The notes under the pieces are model-generated. The model saw only the letters and a program-made list of their open reading frames with translations. It was not told the origin of the DNA and made no database searches. From the NCBI GenBank assembly GCA_950295325.1, contig OX485804.1, forward strand, positions 63,580,533-63,644,532: a stretch of DNA of 64,000 nucleotides, given 5' to 3'. A program made the position numbers and the translations under genes. Positions 31,436 to 45,146 of this stretch are shown here, one piece after another; positions within the stretch are counted from its first letter, which is position 1; each line of letters opens with the position of its first letter. This stretch comes from Polytrichum commune (lineage: Eukaryota; Streptophyta; Polytrichopsida; Polytrichales; Polytrichaceae).

Positions 31436-34400
31436 CTAATAACCTTTGCCTCCTTCGTACTGCTTGAAATTGTTGTTGCCCGAGTCGGCTTCATCAGCTT
31501 TCTCCTGCGTTCTTCCTGATGCTTCAGCCTCTTCAGCTTCCTTCTGTTCTTCCAAGTACATCTCCTCCACCATCGGTTTCCAAAGTCGAACTCGTGCGTT
31601 GATGAACCAATTGGAAACCTGCGTTGAAGAACCACACGTCCATTTGAGGCCCACTTGACGTTTATTATCATGATCTCATTGAACCAGAAATATCTGACCT
31701 TCATGCAGATGTGCATTCAAAGAATTCCTCACCACATTATGCATGAGATTGGCTTGCACGATTCATACATGCACTTAAAATTGCGAGTGACTTATCTCTC
31801 AGAGGCATCATAGCAATACCACCAAGTTTTAATTCAAGCCTGCATACCAAGAAAAACAGGAAGAGATTCTGGAACTTTCACCTGGCTTCTTGTGAGTCCT
31901 GTCTGCTTGGCGAGGCTCAGTTTATCCACGTCCTTGGGGTATCTGGTAGCATAACATGATACCGAGTCAGAAACATCTATGGTTTAGTGCAGGATAGAAT
32001 ACTTTTCACTATAAAAAAATCTACAGTCCATATGCGGGACTAGAAAACTAGGGTCCCTTTAGAGTCTCTTGAAATTGAAATGTGGCTCCGATGATGTTGG
32101 TAACAAGCATCCACACACTGATCATGCTTCCAGAGCTTGCAGGACGCAGACAATTCTTTGACTGCTGCATGAACATAGCAAACGGTTGAGACCCGGGGTG
32201 GCAAATATCTGTAGCAGGAGCAGGGGTCAGCGTCTTTAGAACCTGGTCTGGAGCTGCTGAGACATTTCAAGAAGCCCTATTTTGGAGCTGCTTCCATGTT
32301 ACATGCATTTCTAAGAGTATAAACTCCAAGAGAGTTCATGATTTTCTTAGAAACGGGAGTAAAGACCTAGGGGTCTGGATGATGACCACTCCTTGAAGAA
32401 AATATGCTTGTAATTAGTATTAAACGACACTAGACAATATAAACCTTTTCTAATTCAGACACAAATGGTATCGATGGGTTCATCTCGATGCCCTCTTTCC
32501 AAGCATATTTCTCACCTGTGTGAAATAACAAATCATCAAGTCTTTAGAAACATTTGAAGAGATTTACAAACAGTTGTTTTTACAGGGATAGTCGCCACTC
32601 CGCCTCCCGAAAGTTGTGAAATGTGGATTGTTTATTTGAAAGGACCCAACATGATGTGTAGATACAGTATATCAGAGCCTTCAATGCAAGTGTTTTGACA
32701 AATTGACAGGGAAAGATGAAAAAATCTTACGGCTGAAGAAAATGCTCAAACAGCCAACCCCTCAAGACCGAAACAGCACGTTCTGGAAGCCCTCGTTGTG
32801 GTCTCCATGCGTTCTGTTGCTGCATCTGCATGTCGAGCTGTTGCTGTTGGTGGCCGAGAGTGCGCTGTTGACGCATCTGCTGGTCGATGTAGCGCAGTCT
32901 TGTTATTTCTCCACCTCGAGGGTACTCCTCTTCCCCCAGTGCCCGTTTCACGACCTTCAGTTGATGCCTGATTGCATCCCTCAAGCACCTGCGATAGTAG
33001 ATGAACTAAGAGGACCAGCGTTTATGTAGGCTTGATGATCCATGCAGATTCAGAATGAAGATTCTCATGCAGGGGGGATGCAGGGGCACTCAGATTTTTA
33101 ATTAATCAAAATTTTCTACCATCTCACACCACATGAAGGTAGGTCGTCGTTACTACTTATACGAATCTCAACATTAGTCACTGGTCTGCTTTATGTACCC
33201 AAGACACATGCAAAAACATCGTTTCCAAACATACATCCCTTGAATAACATTGTGGTCTGCGAACCTATATATCTGGCCACTGCTGATGTCCTTGTACCTG
33301 AAGTGGCGTGACATTGCGTGGAGAGCTAAAATTGTATATGGAGTGGCTGCTCCTGGCCCAGCTCGAGAGTTGAAACGTGTTATCACCAATTGCAAGTGAT
33401 CACAGTACCGCCTGTACCTTGCCTCGACCTGCACCATTGACCATACATTTAAGGTAACAGAGATAATATTCAGTGGAGGGTGAATACGGCAGAGTTTACC
33501 ATTCAGGACTTGGAGTACACCGAAATGATCAGTTACTTTGAGGCACACATTGTGATCGATCAAGTCAAGGTCGTGTTCTTTAAGATGGCACTTTTTATAA
33601 TCTCGCTATGCTATGCATGGTCATAAAGTCTGCACTAGTACAAGAAAAGTGATCAGGCAACCGTCGATCATCTGTGGATCCCCAAGGTTAATAATCAAAC
33701 TTGTTCACGTGTCAAGGAGCATGTGGAATCCTGTTTTGTAATAATTAGGACACAAGTGATCGCATCCTAATCTTTGCTGAACTTGATGAAGATGACATGT
33801 GACTGGTCATTTGTACTAATCATCATATGGCTAAGCCAAACAGACGCAATAATTCATGATAATCTCGATTTGATGTGCTAAGCATATAATCTCTGGTAAG
33901 CACATTACAAAAGATTTCGACAACCTCACAACCGGCCAAGTTTTTGGAAGCCTACATCCTAAGGTGGACGTTTATAAGCATCAGAAGAGGCGGCCCCTTG
34001 GATCCGATGGCTTCTTACTCTTCAAGTTCTCCAACCAAAAATTTGGGAAGCAGGAAACTGACGAGTCTATGGAAACAGCACAGTTTAATATTGGTTTCAG
34101 GTTTTGACTCGGGCACTCCGAAAAATATGCTAACTTCTCCAACCAAAATTTGGTAAGCAGGAAACTGACGAGTTAATGGAAACAGCATGGGTTAGTATTC
34201 GTTTCGGGTTTCGACTCCGACACTCCGGAAAATATCTTAACTGTACCTCATCGAGCATCAAGATAAGCCTTCCTTTCTTCAATTCCAACTCCTCCCTGCT
34301 TTCTGTCATAGTTTGTTTCATTGCAGCCATCTGCGTAGCTGCATTGAGGCTCGGAAACGTCGAAGCTGGATCGTTTGAAGAGTCAGCAGCTTCGGTAAGC

Positions 34401-35650
34401 ATTGCGCCTGCACGATCGTCTCTTCCACTGTAATTAGTAAAATTGTTTTCCACGCTTGCCGAGCTCCCCGCACCGGCTGTATTGTATTGCTGCTCAGGGG
34501 ACGTGGCACGCCGCTTCGGAGCTCGTTTCCTCGACAACTGCGACACTCTACAGACCTCATTAAGAACATCTTGCGCAGTCTTCAAGAATCTTGATGTTGC
34601 TATCTGATGGCTGGCCGACGGCCGGGGCACGCCTGTGTACCCGGAGCTTTGGCTGGAGTCCATTTGGTTCCTGCCTCCTGTAACCTCCAGATTGTGTTGC
34701 TGGTATCCTGGTCCCATTACATCCTCTGCCGGCACTGGAGTATGATACCGGCTCATATGGAGGCCAGAATTGGCTGATCCCGTGAGATACCTGCTGGCTA
34801 ACTCTTTCGACTGAGCTATCGCCGCTTCTTGTGACTGTAGTGCTGCAGCAACAGTATGGAAGTGATCCGCTGAGGCAACGTCTCCCTGGACAGAGTGAAA
34901 TTGAAGTGCCGTCGATTGTTGTTGATGAGAAGATAATGACAAAGACAAACCTTGGCCGTTGCTCATCGAGAGTCCATGCGTATGGACATCCAAGTGTAAA
35001 GAATGTCCAGCAGCGTCATTCTGAAAATGATCCGTTTGATGCATATGCGACATGTCTTGGCTGGAATGCGTAACTCTATAATTGGCCAAGTCGGCGCCAA
35101 ATTGAGAGTGATCGTTCTGCGATAGTTTACTCATCGGGAGGAATGAGTGTTCACTTCCCACACTTCTCCAGTTGCTATAGCTCTGACTTCCAGTAACACT
35201 TTCTGAATGCGCCCCAAGGCCTAAAGGAATCTCAGCTTCTGCAGGCCCGGCGCCCTCTAAAGCTCGTCGGTGTATTGCTTTATCCGCAAAATTAAATGGT
35301 AGAAAGGGAGCTCGGTATTGATGCTCATTCTGTTCCTCGCAAGGTTGGTGCATGTCAGAAACTGTAGAAGTATGATCTGGATTCTGCGGAGGATACATTA
35401 ACGTCGTCATTACAGTGGAGCGGCCGTCGGAGCTCAAGCCGTTAGAAAATCCGGCATTCACGTAGTAGAGCTGCAATGCTTCCTGCTGTGATGAAGAAAA
35501 GTTGTAGCAGACGTTAGTACTTGGATCACCATCCTGCTGATGATGACCTCCATCACTTGGGGAGCGTCGGCTTGGGCCTCCTGTGAGTAGCTGGGCAGTT
35601 GGTGTGCTTGTTGGAGCTGTCTCCAGCATCCTTTCTCCACCTAATAGCAT
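31436..35650 (-). CDS. BEL1-like (BELL/TALE) homeodomain transcription factor, five coding exons
   Basis: Nuclear TALE homeodomain regulator, expected to pair with KNOX proteins. Exons (minus): 35650-34247, 33428-33298, 32988-32731, 31942-31882 and 31618-31436. All junctions are GT-AG, phases agree, and the total is about 678 residues. Order: disordered N-terminus; GLSLSLSS (about 234-241); [17 protein letters not shown] (SKY/POX-type, from about 353); BELL domain [13 protein letters not shown] (ends exon 1) joined to [15 protein letters not shown], then [17 protein letters not shown]; homeodomain from about [15 protein letters not shown], with the three-residue-loop PYP and [15 protein letters not shown] (W622, F623, N625, R627). 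Acidic tail [13 protein letters not shown] ends GGKGY. First in-frame ATG is 35648-35650; the frame upstream has a stop at about 35707, so a leader intron is likely. The last exon could instead use a GTTATT donor at the stop; not supported further. Confidence 0.93.
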
Positions 35651-37065
35651 GTCTTCCTTGGAGTTGCTGCTCGAAACCAGCGTCGAACTGCCAGACAAGC
35701 AGGTCTACTTGGAGTAAGTTAAGTGTTCCGAGACAAGGCCCCGAGAGTTAAGTTGTGTTAGTCCACAGTCATTATGTGGTGGACCTTATACTAATCGATG
35801 TGCTTTGAGAAGGCTTCTTGCTCGAGTTCAGCTCACAGGATCTCTGTGTAATGTCAGCTCTATGTCGGAGGGTAACCGCAATGGGACGCTATCAGCAGAC
35901 TATCGCTCTCGAGGGTTTACTCGTTGCAGGTGCGCCACTCGCCACACGGTCACCAGACTACAACGGCTTGACCATCACTGGCAGCTTAACAAGCCTCTCG
36001 AATGTGGCAGGACTTTTTGCACCTACAACAAAAGGCTTGAATACACTTCTCCAAGCAGGAGAAAAACTTGTGCTCGTCACTTTAAAAGTATGGCGGTCAT
36101 TACGAAACAGAGTGCAGCTCGGCTTGTCGAGTTCGACCACAGGGCATAGGGATATCAGTCAGGATCAACAAGAACATCCCTGTTTGGAGAAGAAAGAAGT
36201 TAATCTGTAATAATTACAAGGAGGAGATTAGCAATAGACGTCAGACTTGGATCGACATCCCTGCTCTGTTCTCGTGATGAGCATCCACGTCACCTTGTTC
36301 ATCACGAAGCAAAGGTCACCCGGAAATCTGTGAAATGTTTGTTCCTATTGAGAAACGGTCATGCGGTCGCGTGTGAATGTATTTGTGGAGTACAACCTAC
36401 AACTTGCGGCGACAGCTACCAAGCAAAGCCTCACTTCACTGTGATGCCTCTCAGAAGGCTGACCTTCATCCGATTAACCTACCTTTAAGCCCGTCGTTTC
36501 ACGTCCCCATGGGCACTCTGATTCGGCCCCACAGGATATACTAAAACCATCGATGTTTGTTCTTCATATACTGCCAAGGTTTCGGAATACACGCCTCTAG
36601 GTTCTGGAGCGGGGAAACTCCCCGCCGACTCTACAACTTGACAACAAATCGAGTGACCTCACCACTTGTAAGGCCTCAAGGGTAAAGAACACACTCATCA
36701 ATCAAACACGATCGACTTCATGAAAGGGACTTCCTCATATTTTTTCACATACCTCTCGCACGTAGTACTCGCTGCTACGGGCCGGGCCGCGACCGTCACA
36801 ATCACCTCGTGCACGACAAACCCCGCTCTCTCGTCTTTCTCATTCAAAACTATTATTAACCCTTCCTCTTCCACCTTCCCCCAGCTCCTCAAGGTCAACT
36901 CTGCAGAAGCCACCTTGATCTTCACCTTTTACACCTCCTACACCTCTTCAACAGAATATCTACAGCATCCGAACGGTCAACGCTGTCGTTCAAAGAGACT
37001 CGACATGCTGAGGAGCTGCGCCAAGCTTCTTCACACAAAAGCTCTGAAGCCGCAAGCACGAGCAA

Positions 37066-37800
37066 AAGCTTCCTATTAGCAAGAGACAAGCAAGCAATCC
37101 CCCTCAGTGGACAGACGTTGAGAGGCTTAGGAGCTCTTCTTCGAAAAAAATGAACAATCTCTCTTACATGATGAGATACTTCATTTAACCTTGAGCCAAA
37201 TCTTCCTATCAGCACTGGACAAGCAAGCCATAGACTTTCTCAGTGGACAGACTTCCAGAGGCTTAGGAGCTCCCTTTCGAACAAACAAACAATCTCACGC
37301 ACATGAGAAACTTCAAATAACCTTGAGCCAAAATTAGCAATGAACAACAAGGAAGCAACCCCCCTCAGTGTACAAACTTGAGGCTTAGGAGCTCTCCTTA
37401 GAACATACAAAACAATCTCTCTCACATGAGAAACTTCATTTAACCTTCAGCCAAATCTTCCTATTAGGAAGGGACAAGCAGGAAATAATAGCCTTCCTCA
37501 GTGGACAGACCTGAGGCTTAGGATCTCCTCCTTCGAACAAACAATCTCTCTCACATGAGAAACAACTTCATTTGATAACCCTGAGCAAAGTCTTCCTATT
37601 AGCAGCGGACAGGTAAGCAATCTCCCTGAGTGTCCACGAACCCGAGGCTTAGGAGCTCTCCTTGGAGCAAACAAAACAAAATCTCTCACATGAGAAACTT
37701 CATTTACCCTTGAGCCAAATGAAGTTCCCGTTTTAGCAATATTGAAGAAGCAAACAATCTCCCTCAGTGGACATTGAACGTGGAGGATTAGGAGCTCTCA
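37066..37800. repeat. Tandem array of about 130-bp units upstream of the BELL gene
   Basis: Five diverged units plus partial ends. A CAGTGGACAGAC-type phrase recurs near 37104, 37241, 37366, 37499, 37629 and 37764 (spacing 125 to 137). Each unit also holds GAGGCTTAGGAGCTC, ACAATCTCTCTCACATGAGA, AACTTCATTTAACCTTGAGC and TCTTCCTATTAGCA-like blocks. No ORF spans the units in a constant frame. Confidence 0.88.
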
Positions 37801-38240
37801 CTCTCCTTGTCCTGTGTGAGAGTCTCTGTTGTCTGCACAATTGAGTAAGCTAGTACGAGAGCAGCTATGAATGTCACCGTCTAAGGAGAGTGACATGCAG
37901 CGATTGATGACATGCCTGCACCGGCGCAGGGGTTGTCACGGGGTTACCGCGCAGCCTGCAGCTGTAACTGCTACCACCGCTACTGCTCTGCTGCTGCTGC
38001 TGCCGACGAAATGAAATGACTCGGAGTGCAGCCATCGCGTCGCGGCTGCCTGCCTCCTTCCTCCTTCCTCCATAGCTGGGGCTGCTGGGGCTGGCCTTTT
38101 GCTTTCAATGAAAGCCTCGCCTTTGCTTGCCTTTGCTTTGCTGCCTCCCTCGCTCGCTCTCGCAGTTGCGTCTCACTGCGAGCCTCTCAACTTGATGTGA
38201 AGCGCCCCATGGACTACGTAGTATTAGTTGGCGCTAACTT

Positions 38241-38272
38241 AGATGGTGGAGGGGAGGGGAGGGGAGGGGAGG
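38241..38272 (+). other. G-run tract (GGGGA repeats), possible G-quadruplex
   Basis: Four to five consecutive GGGGA units (GGAGGGGAGGGGAGGGGAGG). With short single-A loops this satisfies the usual G-quadruplex pattern. It lies at the distal edge of the BELL upstream region, with the C-rich strand being the sense strand for BELL. Confidence 0.6.
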
Positions 38273-39009
38273 AATTTAGTGGAGCATCCACTATTTTACT
38301 TACTATGTGCCATGTCAATTCCCTAGATCTTGTAATTTTTTTTTTTTCTTCTTGTTGACATAAAAATTGATTTTTATTTCATTGCCAAACCGTACAAGGT
38401 TATTGGGACCCGACAAAGAGTGTTCGGTGACTTGCTTGGGTGCACTAAGTGAAACCACATAACTCCAATAAGGGTGACTGGACACTTAGAACTAAGATTT
38501 AGGTTTATGTAGATTTATGCATGAAGTTTGGATAATTCAGCCGCCAATATGACGTACACTAGATCGCAAAACTACCATAGAAATATGGTGGTTGGCGAAC
38601 ATGGAATATAAACTTTCGAAGTTGTGGTTGTTGTGTGGTTGCTTTTGTTGTTGACGTTTGATGTTTTGTCCCCACAAGTGCACATCCCTTAGTATTTCTT
38701 GACAAGTGGCTTGTCCAAATATACTTAGATGTCATTTTGGGGCGTGATTAACTAAGCCGATGATGGGCGCTTCAAACAATGATTAACTCATGTAATTTTT
38801 TTAAGCTTTTGTTTTTTTGAGGCAGAGGCATAGAAATCATGTAAACTCTGTCATTTGCGTTTCTTTGGGTTGTTGATGTGAAGCCATATTGGCTTAATTA
38901 GTGATTGAATGAAGAAGATAATTTTAGTGGACCATCCAATGCACCCAAACGTCTAATAATTAGATACTGAGTGCATTCATTTGGGCGCGTTGGCACGAAG
39001 TTGTTGCGG

Positions 39010-39480
39010 TGAAGTAACTCCTCGAGAGCCACATGTTCATTGTATTTCCTAACAGTAAATGCCACATATGCACTCTTGACATTCCCAAAACCATTGCTCA
39101 TAGATTCTGGGATTGTCGAAAGAGCATGATGTTTCTCTGCCAACGTTGTGAATTCCATGACTTTACTGAGACCTCTTCTCTAGCACCATGGGATCTTTGG
39201 GAAGAAAATCTCATCATCACCTAACCAACATGCTAAGAATTTGGCTTCTCCTTAGAGGCATTACTTTTTGAATTGAAAGGAATAACATGACCAAGTCAAC
39301 AAAATTAGGTGGGATGTGAAGAAAGTCTATTAAACCATTTGGCAAGGTCTCTTAGATTATGCACACATTGCTTCCGATGGGAGAAAGCCTTAACTTTGGA
39401 AGCAGAGAAGGCTTGTGTTTATGACAAAGTCATGGATAACTTCAACATGATATTGGGCCGGGGGGGGGGGGGGGGCTAAT
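39010..39480 (+). mobile_element. LINE remnant: reverse-transcriptase zinc-binding (zf-RVT) fragment
   Basis: CHICTLDIPKTIAHRFWDCRKS shows the C-x2-C ... H-x3-C arrangement of the zf-RVT domain at the C-terminal end of plant non-LTR retrotransposon polymerases. Downstream, in shifted frames, IERNNMTKSTK and TIWQGLLDYAHIAS fit the conserved tail after that domain. Stops and shifts break the frame. Only the 3' part is present; it ends near a run of about 17 G at 39463. Confidence 0.5.
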
Positions 39481-40340
39481 AAACACACATGATTGTGGAA
39501 TACTAGGGCAGCTAAATTGCTAATGTTGGCTTAGTTAACCATGCTTATGATTGTCCGACTCCTTGCTTGGGGTTTGTAGTTCACGGGGGTCCGGGTACAC
39601 CCAAGAGAACCACCCCGCTCTCATTTTCAAGTGTCCGTGGCCTTGCATGTTTTTGGACAATGAAATAAAACATGTTTCATTCGTCAAATTACATAATTAA
39701 AAACACAAGTAATTTTCTTTTTGTGATATTCATTTCTCAATAGTCAAAGTAATAAAGTCTCTAGTGCTACACCAAAACCCCTGATTAGTGTGTGTGATAT
39801 ATTGATTTTTCAAAACTGATGTAACTTTCTATGGAGTTACATTACATTACATCTTTTACATGCTTATGTGAAGGAGCTCACGGCTTACATAGTTGTCACA
39901 TTATAGAGGGAGGACTTAAGTGGAGCAAATTGCGCTTCACCAAATAACTGATTAGTTGTGTGATGATATTTCAAAAGTCCCCTATTTTTTATGCACTTAT
40001 ACTAACTTACGTTGCATTTTGGGCCAGCTAATGTGAAGCAAATTCTTGTAGCCTACATATATTTTCACTAAAGAGAGAGGGAGGATTTAGTGAAGCATTC
40101 CATGCATGCTACTTAAATTGGTGTGTGTGTGGCATCATTTTTTTAGAATAGATTATTTCTTGTCATGCATCTTTTTGAGCCGTTTATGTGGATCAACTCA
40201 TCACTAGGTGGAAAAAATCGTCAATTGCAACCATCCATTTCAACCAAAAAAAGGGTTGCCATCCCCTGATTGGCACTCCCCTTCGGACACGCATTCATGT
40301 TATACATATGCCCATGTATGCATAGCCTAGATGTTTGTTA

Positions 40341-40838
40341 GGGCCACTTCACACACGAGCCAAGAGCCGTGACCATGAGATTGTGAGAGCCCAAAACAAA
40401 GTGTCCAAAGGCCGTCCCAACACACCCTCACAATTGTGTCGTGTGGTCATGGATCCTCAAGTGTAGTGTGAGCCATATGTGACCGGGCCCTCAACCAAAT
40501 GTTATTTCAAAGAATTTCTATTCATGCGGGTCCTCACACATGATAAAATAAACTAAGTCAACGGTTGTGAGCATTCAGAGTGCCATGGTCTCCTGGTTTT
40601 GTGTTAGGCCTACCTCCAAGAGGTGATTTTTGAAAAAAATCCAAGTGACCACGAAACATGATCCATTTGATGCCATGTAGGAATCCATGTAGACTTTACA
40701 TCCATCTTGCATTCACATTCTCCGTTGGTCCCTCAAGCGTAGTGTGAAGCAAAATTGGACCGGCTATGCCTTTTCCACCAATGAGAGTGCTTGAAATGCA
40801 ACGGTCACGGGCCCTCAATCTCGTGTGTGAAGTGGCCC
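40341..40838. mobile_element. Harbinger-like MITE, family 1, copy 1 (498 bp)
   Basis: The ends GGGCCACTTCACACACGAG and its mirror CTCGTGTGTGAAGTGGCCC form terminal inverted repeats continuing into CCGTGACC / GGTCACGG. Flanking TTA on both sides (40338-40340 and 40839-40841) is a 3-bp duplication of the PIF/Harbinger type. No coding capacity. Confidence 0.88.
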
Positions 40839-40841
40839 TTA

Positions 40842-43161
40842 GACTACTCTAATTCGTATGCACGTGATATTGATTTTCTAGAAACTCTTGTAATGTTTTT
40901 GTTATGTGTCTCTTGGGGCTGCTAATGTGGAGCTCATCGCTTCGATAATTGTTAGATGGGGTATGAAATTAGTGGAGCTGCAAGCATGCACTAGACTAAT
41001 AGTGCACTTTTGTAGGCTATTGGTGTGAAGCTCATGGCCTGTAGGCTGTAAGTAGTTGCTGGATGGAGGGGAGGAATTTAGTGGAACATCCACTACATTA
41101 AACGTCGAGTTAGTGTTCATATATTGATCAATTTTCCAGGCTAGTATTTATTTCCTAGAATCCATGTCATTTTCTAAGGGTTCACACCCGGTGAATGTGT
41201 CATAAATAGACGCCTTCTTGGCCTGCTGATGTGAAGCATATCATGGCCTACGTAGTTGCTAGATAGAGAGGAGGAATGTAGCGGAGCTACCGCTACACTA
41301 AAATGTGTAGTTAATCAAGGCCACTTTACACTAGATAGTAGAGCTTCAAGGCCCTTGACCATTGATTTACAAATGTTGTGATTGGTCAAGAAGCCGGAGA
41401 CGGTCCAAGTTTGCTTTGCACTAGTACCTCAATGCCCAAGACACTGGCAAAGAAATTTGAATGGATGGAACATCTACATGGCGTCCTATTTGTTAGCAAG
41501 TGGACACTAGCTGATGTTTCATGGTCTACCAGATATTACGTTAGACATGTCAAAAAGAGGTGGGTCTAACACAAAACTAAAAGCCGTGGTAATTCATTAA
41601 GTTGCCAAAGGCTCCAAGAAACACTATATTATCATGATGGAGATCTTAACCTGAACACACATAATTGCGGTCCCTCAATATGCCTTGGGGTGCACCTTTC
41701 ATAACACATACGAGTATACGTGAGTGCACAAAAGGGGTATATATTATTTTGAACTTTATCGTAGTATGTATACACATGCTACACAAATTGTGACTCATAA
41801 TTATCTACATATATGAAGGACCTCTATGAGATATGCAACACTTGTACCTGTATGTATGGTAGTGTCACCACACTTTACGGGATAAGTATTTAATATAAGA
41901 TGAAACTAGGGTGAATCATTTTCTCGTGTATTTATCTCATTCATGCATTTATGGAAGGGGTTGTTGAGCTGAGAACAAGGCCACTTCGTACTTAGGGTTG
42001 CAAGTGGAACATGCCACACTTCTTTGTGGAGGTTGATCTAAGGGAATGCGGATGGTTGATGCAGGCGGTTGATGCAGGTAGTGATTACATGCATTAGGTG
42101 ACTTAGAAGTTAGGTTTTGTCGCAAAAACTAGCAAAATTTAATTGTTGAAATTACGAAGGTGCTCAAAACTCCTCCTTTCCTCAATTTTTTTTCCATGTG
42201 TTTCACATTGCCCCTACCTCCTTTTGGGTGCTCGTCACATTAGTGGCTTTGTGGATTCAATTGTGGAAGCAATAGCAGGCGTTTGTAGATCATTTTTTCA
42301 TCAATTGAATTCTTGGTTTTGAATAGGGAGCAGAGTGCTTGTTTTGTCCCCGAATTAAGTTGTGGCTATCATTAAAGCATGCATGATAGGCACCAATTAA
42401 CAAGTGGAATAAAATGGGTCAAGTAGCTTTCTTCTATTCAAGATGCTTTGAGTTTCAATTGATGTCAGAACTATAGGATGTAGGCAAGGAAAATCAAGAC
42501 AAGAACACACTTGAAGCTAGAATTGTCAGAAAAGTGGTAGACTAGAAAATTAGCTCCAATAAAAAGGTATAGTTTCTCGGGAGGGTTTGTAAGATGCATA
42601 CAAAAGTTGGTAATCATTGGGTGGAGTATAGGGATCCAATTGACTTGATGGACCATCCATCAAACATGAAGAATGGCTTATGTTGGTATAAAAAAAGGAA
42701 CCAACAGCAAGTGAACTTACAATGATACTAAACATTTGATGAAAAACTTAGAAACTAAGATGCTTAGGAGTTACATCTGGGGGATGAAAAAATCTTCAAC
42801 AACATTCTTGATGAATGCTAGGGTTTTGCATTATACATATGACAAAGGTTGATTGTTATTCAAAAGTACATTAAATGTGTATTTATGTTAACGACTATAT
42901 ATGAATTTTTATGTATATATATTGTCACTTGTATGTTTATCACTGAAATTGTTCGTATAATGCTCAATTTTTAATTTTTATTAAATAAAATAAAATAAAA
43001 TAACCTTGTGTATAGGGGGTTTTTAGAGTATGTTGCGAAGGCACATGGCTCTTGGTTTTAATGAAAGGTGCACCTCCCGGGTAAATTCCCAAGGGTCGAC
43101 TCTTCATGCCACGTATGAACTAATGTGACTGTAGGAAGGGATATTATTTGAGGCGTTAGCT

Positions 43162-43202
<41 letters not shown>

Positions 43203-45146
43203 TATTTTCCTCTAGTGTATACACTTAAAAAGGCTATTGATTTTTTTTTTCATGAAGGTAGATGTACAAAAGGGGCCCCTAAAGTTTAGAGGGAAACTGA
43301 CAATAGATGTGCTAGTTTCACCCATTTCACCTCATTTCTTTCAAATGACTTGTGTTTTAGGGACATATTATTATGAGTTATATCCTATGGATAAGAATCT
43401 GGTCAATGGCTTTCTCGTTGGAAAGTGAAAGTGGATTATATATGTAGTAAAGGCATGTCTATTTCATGATTTATTTTCAGTGCATGTAAAGTAGGCATTT
43501 ATCACATTGAAATAAAAAGCATAGTATAAATACACAAGTCCATTTTTGAGCCTATTGTGAGTACGTATACATTTGTTTTTCATCTTTAAATTCCCCGTAT
43601 ATAAGGGGTTTATTTCATAGTCACCCACGCACATCATTTAGGTTCCCAATGAAGGGTCCACGCCCTGGGGGTCAATATTATCCACTTTCACTTACCACTG
43701 AGCTTGAGGGCCCATCAACTGCCAAAATTGGATTTCTATTTCCCATGATACGGCCTTTGGGTGATTTTCAAGGGCCCTTGGATTTCCATAGTCATGGCTC
43801 TTGGCTTTTGTGTAAAGTGGCCCCTTGTGTGTGTGTGAGATATTAGTTTTCGATTTTCATATGTTAATCATTTGAAAGACTTTGTTAGTGTATTTGTAGG
43901 ATTGTTTGAAGTGGGGTTTTGGGTGGCTCTCCTTGTAAGCCTGATGGAGTAGCAGAGTGCATGGCCTTTGTGGTTAAAAGATGGAAGGAAGATATTTAAA
44001 GGAAATAAAAAAAAATGTCTCTAAGTTGTAATTAGTGTGTGTGTAACACTAATTTGTCCAGAATCCAGGTATAATATTTCTCAAAGGCTGATTGAAAAGA
44101 AATATGGATGTCAAAAGATGCCATGTTCCAATGTGGCTTTCTTTATTGAAGCACGTGGTAGATCTGTATTCATTGATAAATGGAGGGAAGGAAATTATAA
44201 TAGAGAGTGTGGGAAATTAATGAAGGTGATACAAAATTTCCTAATGTTATGAGATTAGTGTCACCAAAGGATTTAGGAAGCATTGTTCATCCCAACACTA
44301 ATCATTGAAAGTACTATTCATAGCATCATTATTTACTAAAAGTATCGGCACTATCATCTTGTCATTATTCACTAACAAGCATGTGTTTGTATATACCTTT
44401 TTTTTATCGCTCTACAAGCACCTCAGAGCACACACTAACACTTCTGAAATCACCGCAGGGAAGGTGGGTGGGGGGGATTAACGCATTAGCAGGGTTTTTA
44501 TGCACTGTGCAACCGAGGGGTATTTCTATGGGGGAGTTTTGAAGTAGAGGAGATATTAAATAGACAATTGCATTACCTAATTTTCTAATTAGTATTTTTT
44601 TGGAATACCACATTATTACTTAGAATTGAGAGAGGACAATGATACTTTATTGTGTTCCTTCGTTATAAGAAAAAAGAACTTTGTATAAGGGCTAAATTAA
44701 AGAATAGTTGCACCAATCATCACAAGTTTAAGAGCTTAAACAACAAAGAAATATCATGAAGCAACATATGCATAACCTATATTCACATAGTACTTGTTTT
44801 TCATCCATCCATGCATGGTGTATTACAAGTTGCATAGTACATTCTTTATTATGAAGCATTAATCACATCTAAAACAATAGAATTGGTTATATTATGTACA
44901 ACACTACATTGAGGTAGGCATTGGGATGACACTACGAAAATACTAGTAGGATCATGAGTTTGAATTTCAGAAGGAGGAACCACATAAACATAAACTAGAT
45001 TCTTAAATTATTTTATTTTATTTTTTAAAAGTAAAAACTAAACATAAACATAAGAAGAAGAAGAAGAAGAAGTTCACATGAATGTAGAATTCTATTGCCC
45101 AATGCCAACATTCATAAACTGTGCCATCATATAATACAATTACTTA
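40842..45146. other. Intergenic DNA between MITE copies 1 and 2
   Basis: No gene supported. A diverged half of the MITE end (GGCCACTTTACACTAGA, 41328; CATGGCTCTTGGCTTTTGTGTAAAGTGGCCC, 43793-43823) indicates older relatives. A composite microsatellite (AT)n(AG)n lies at 43163-43201, an AAG run at 45054-45071, and a CCACCC/GGTGGG-rich tract at 44462-44478. Confidence 0.5.

Larger units (their letters stand above)
35651..38340 (-). promoter_or_regulatory. Upstream, leader and promoter region of the BELL gene
   Basis: The stretch is balanced in composition, unlike the AT-rich flanks, and holds no convincing ORF of its own (plus-strand ORFs of 110-130 codons here have no domain). It includes a tandem array (37066-37780), CTG/GCT-rich sequence near 37985-38005, and a G-run tract (38241-38272). 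The untranslated leader and at least one leader intron probably lie here, but exon borders cannot be fixed from sequence alone. Confidence 0.45.

Noticed and set aside
31174..31716. 180-codon minus-strand ORF over the last BELL exon
   Set aside because: It reads the homeodomain exon in the wrong frame. Its C-terminal part (ISGPHSNPEVNGV...) looks protein-like, but no phase-compatible splice joins it to the BELL frame.
35805..36210. Plus-strand ORFs of 114 and 130 codons upstream of the BELL gene
   Set aside because: Overlapping frames without domains in probable leader or promoter sequence.
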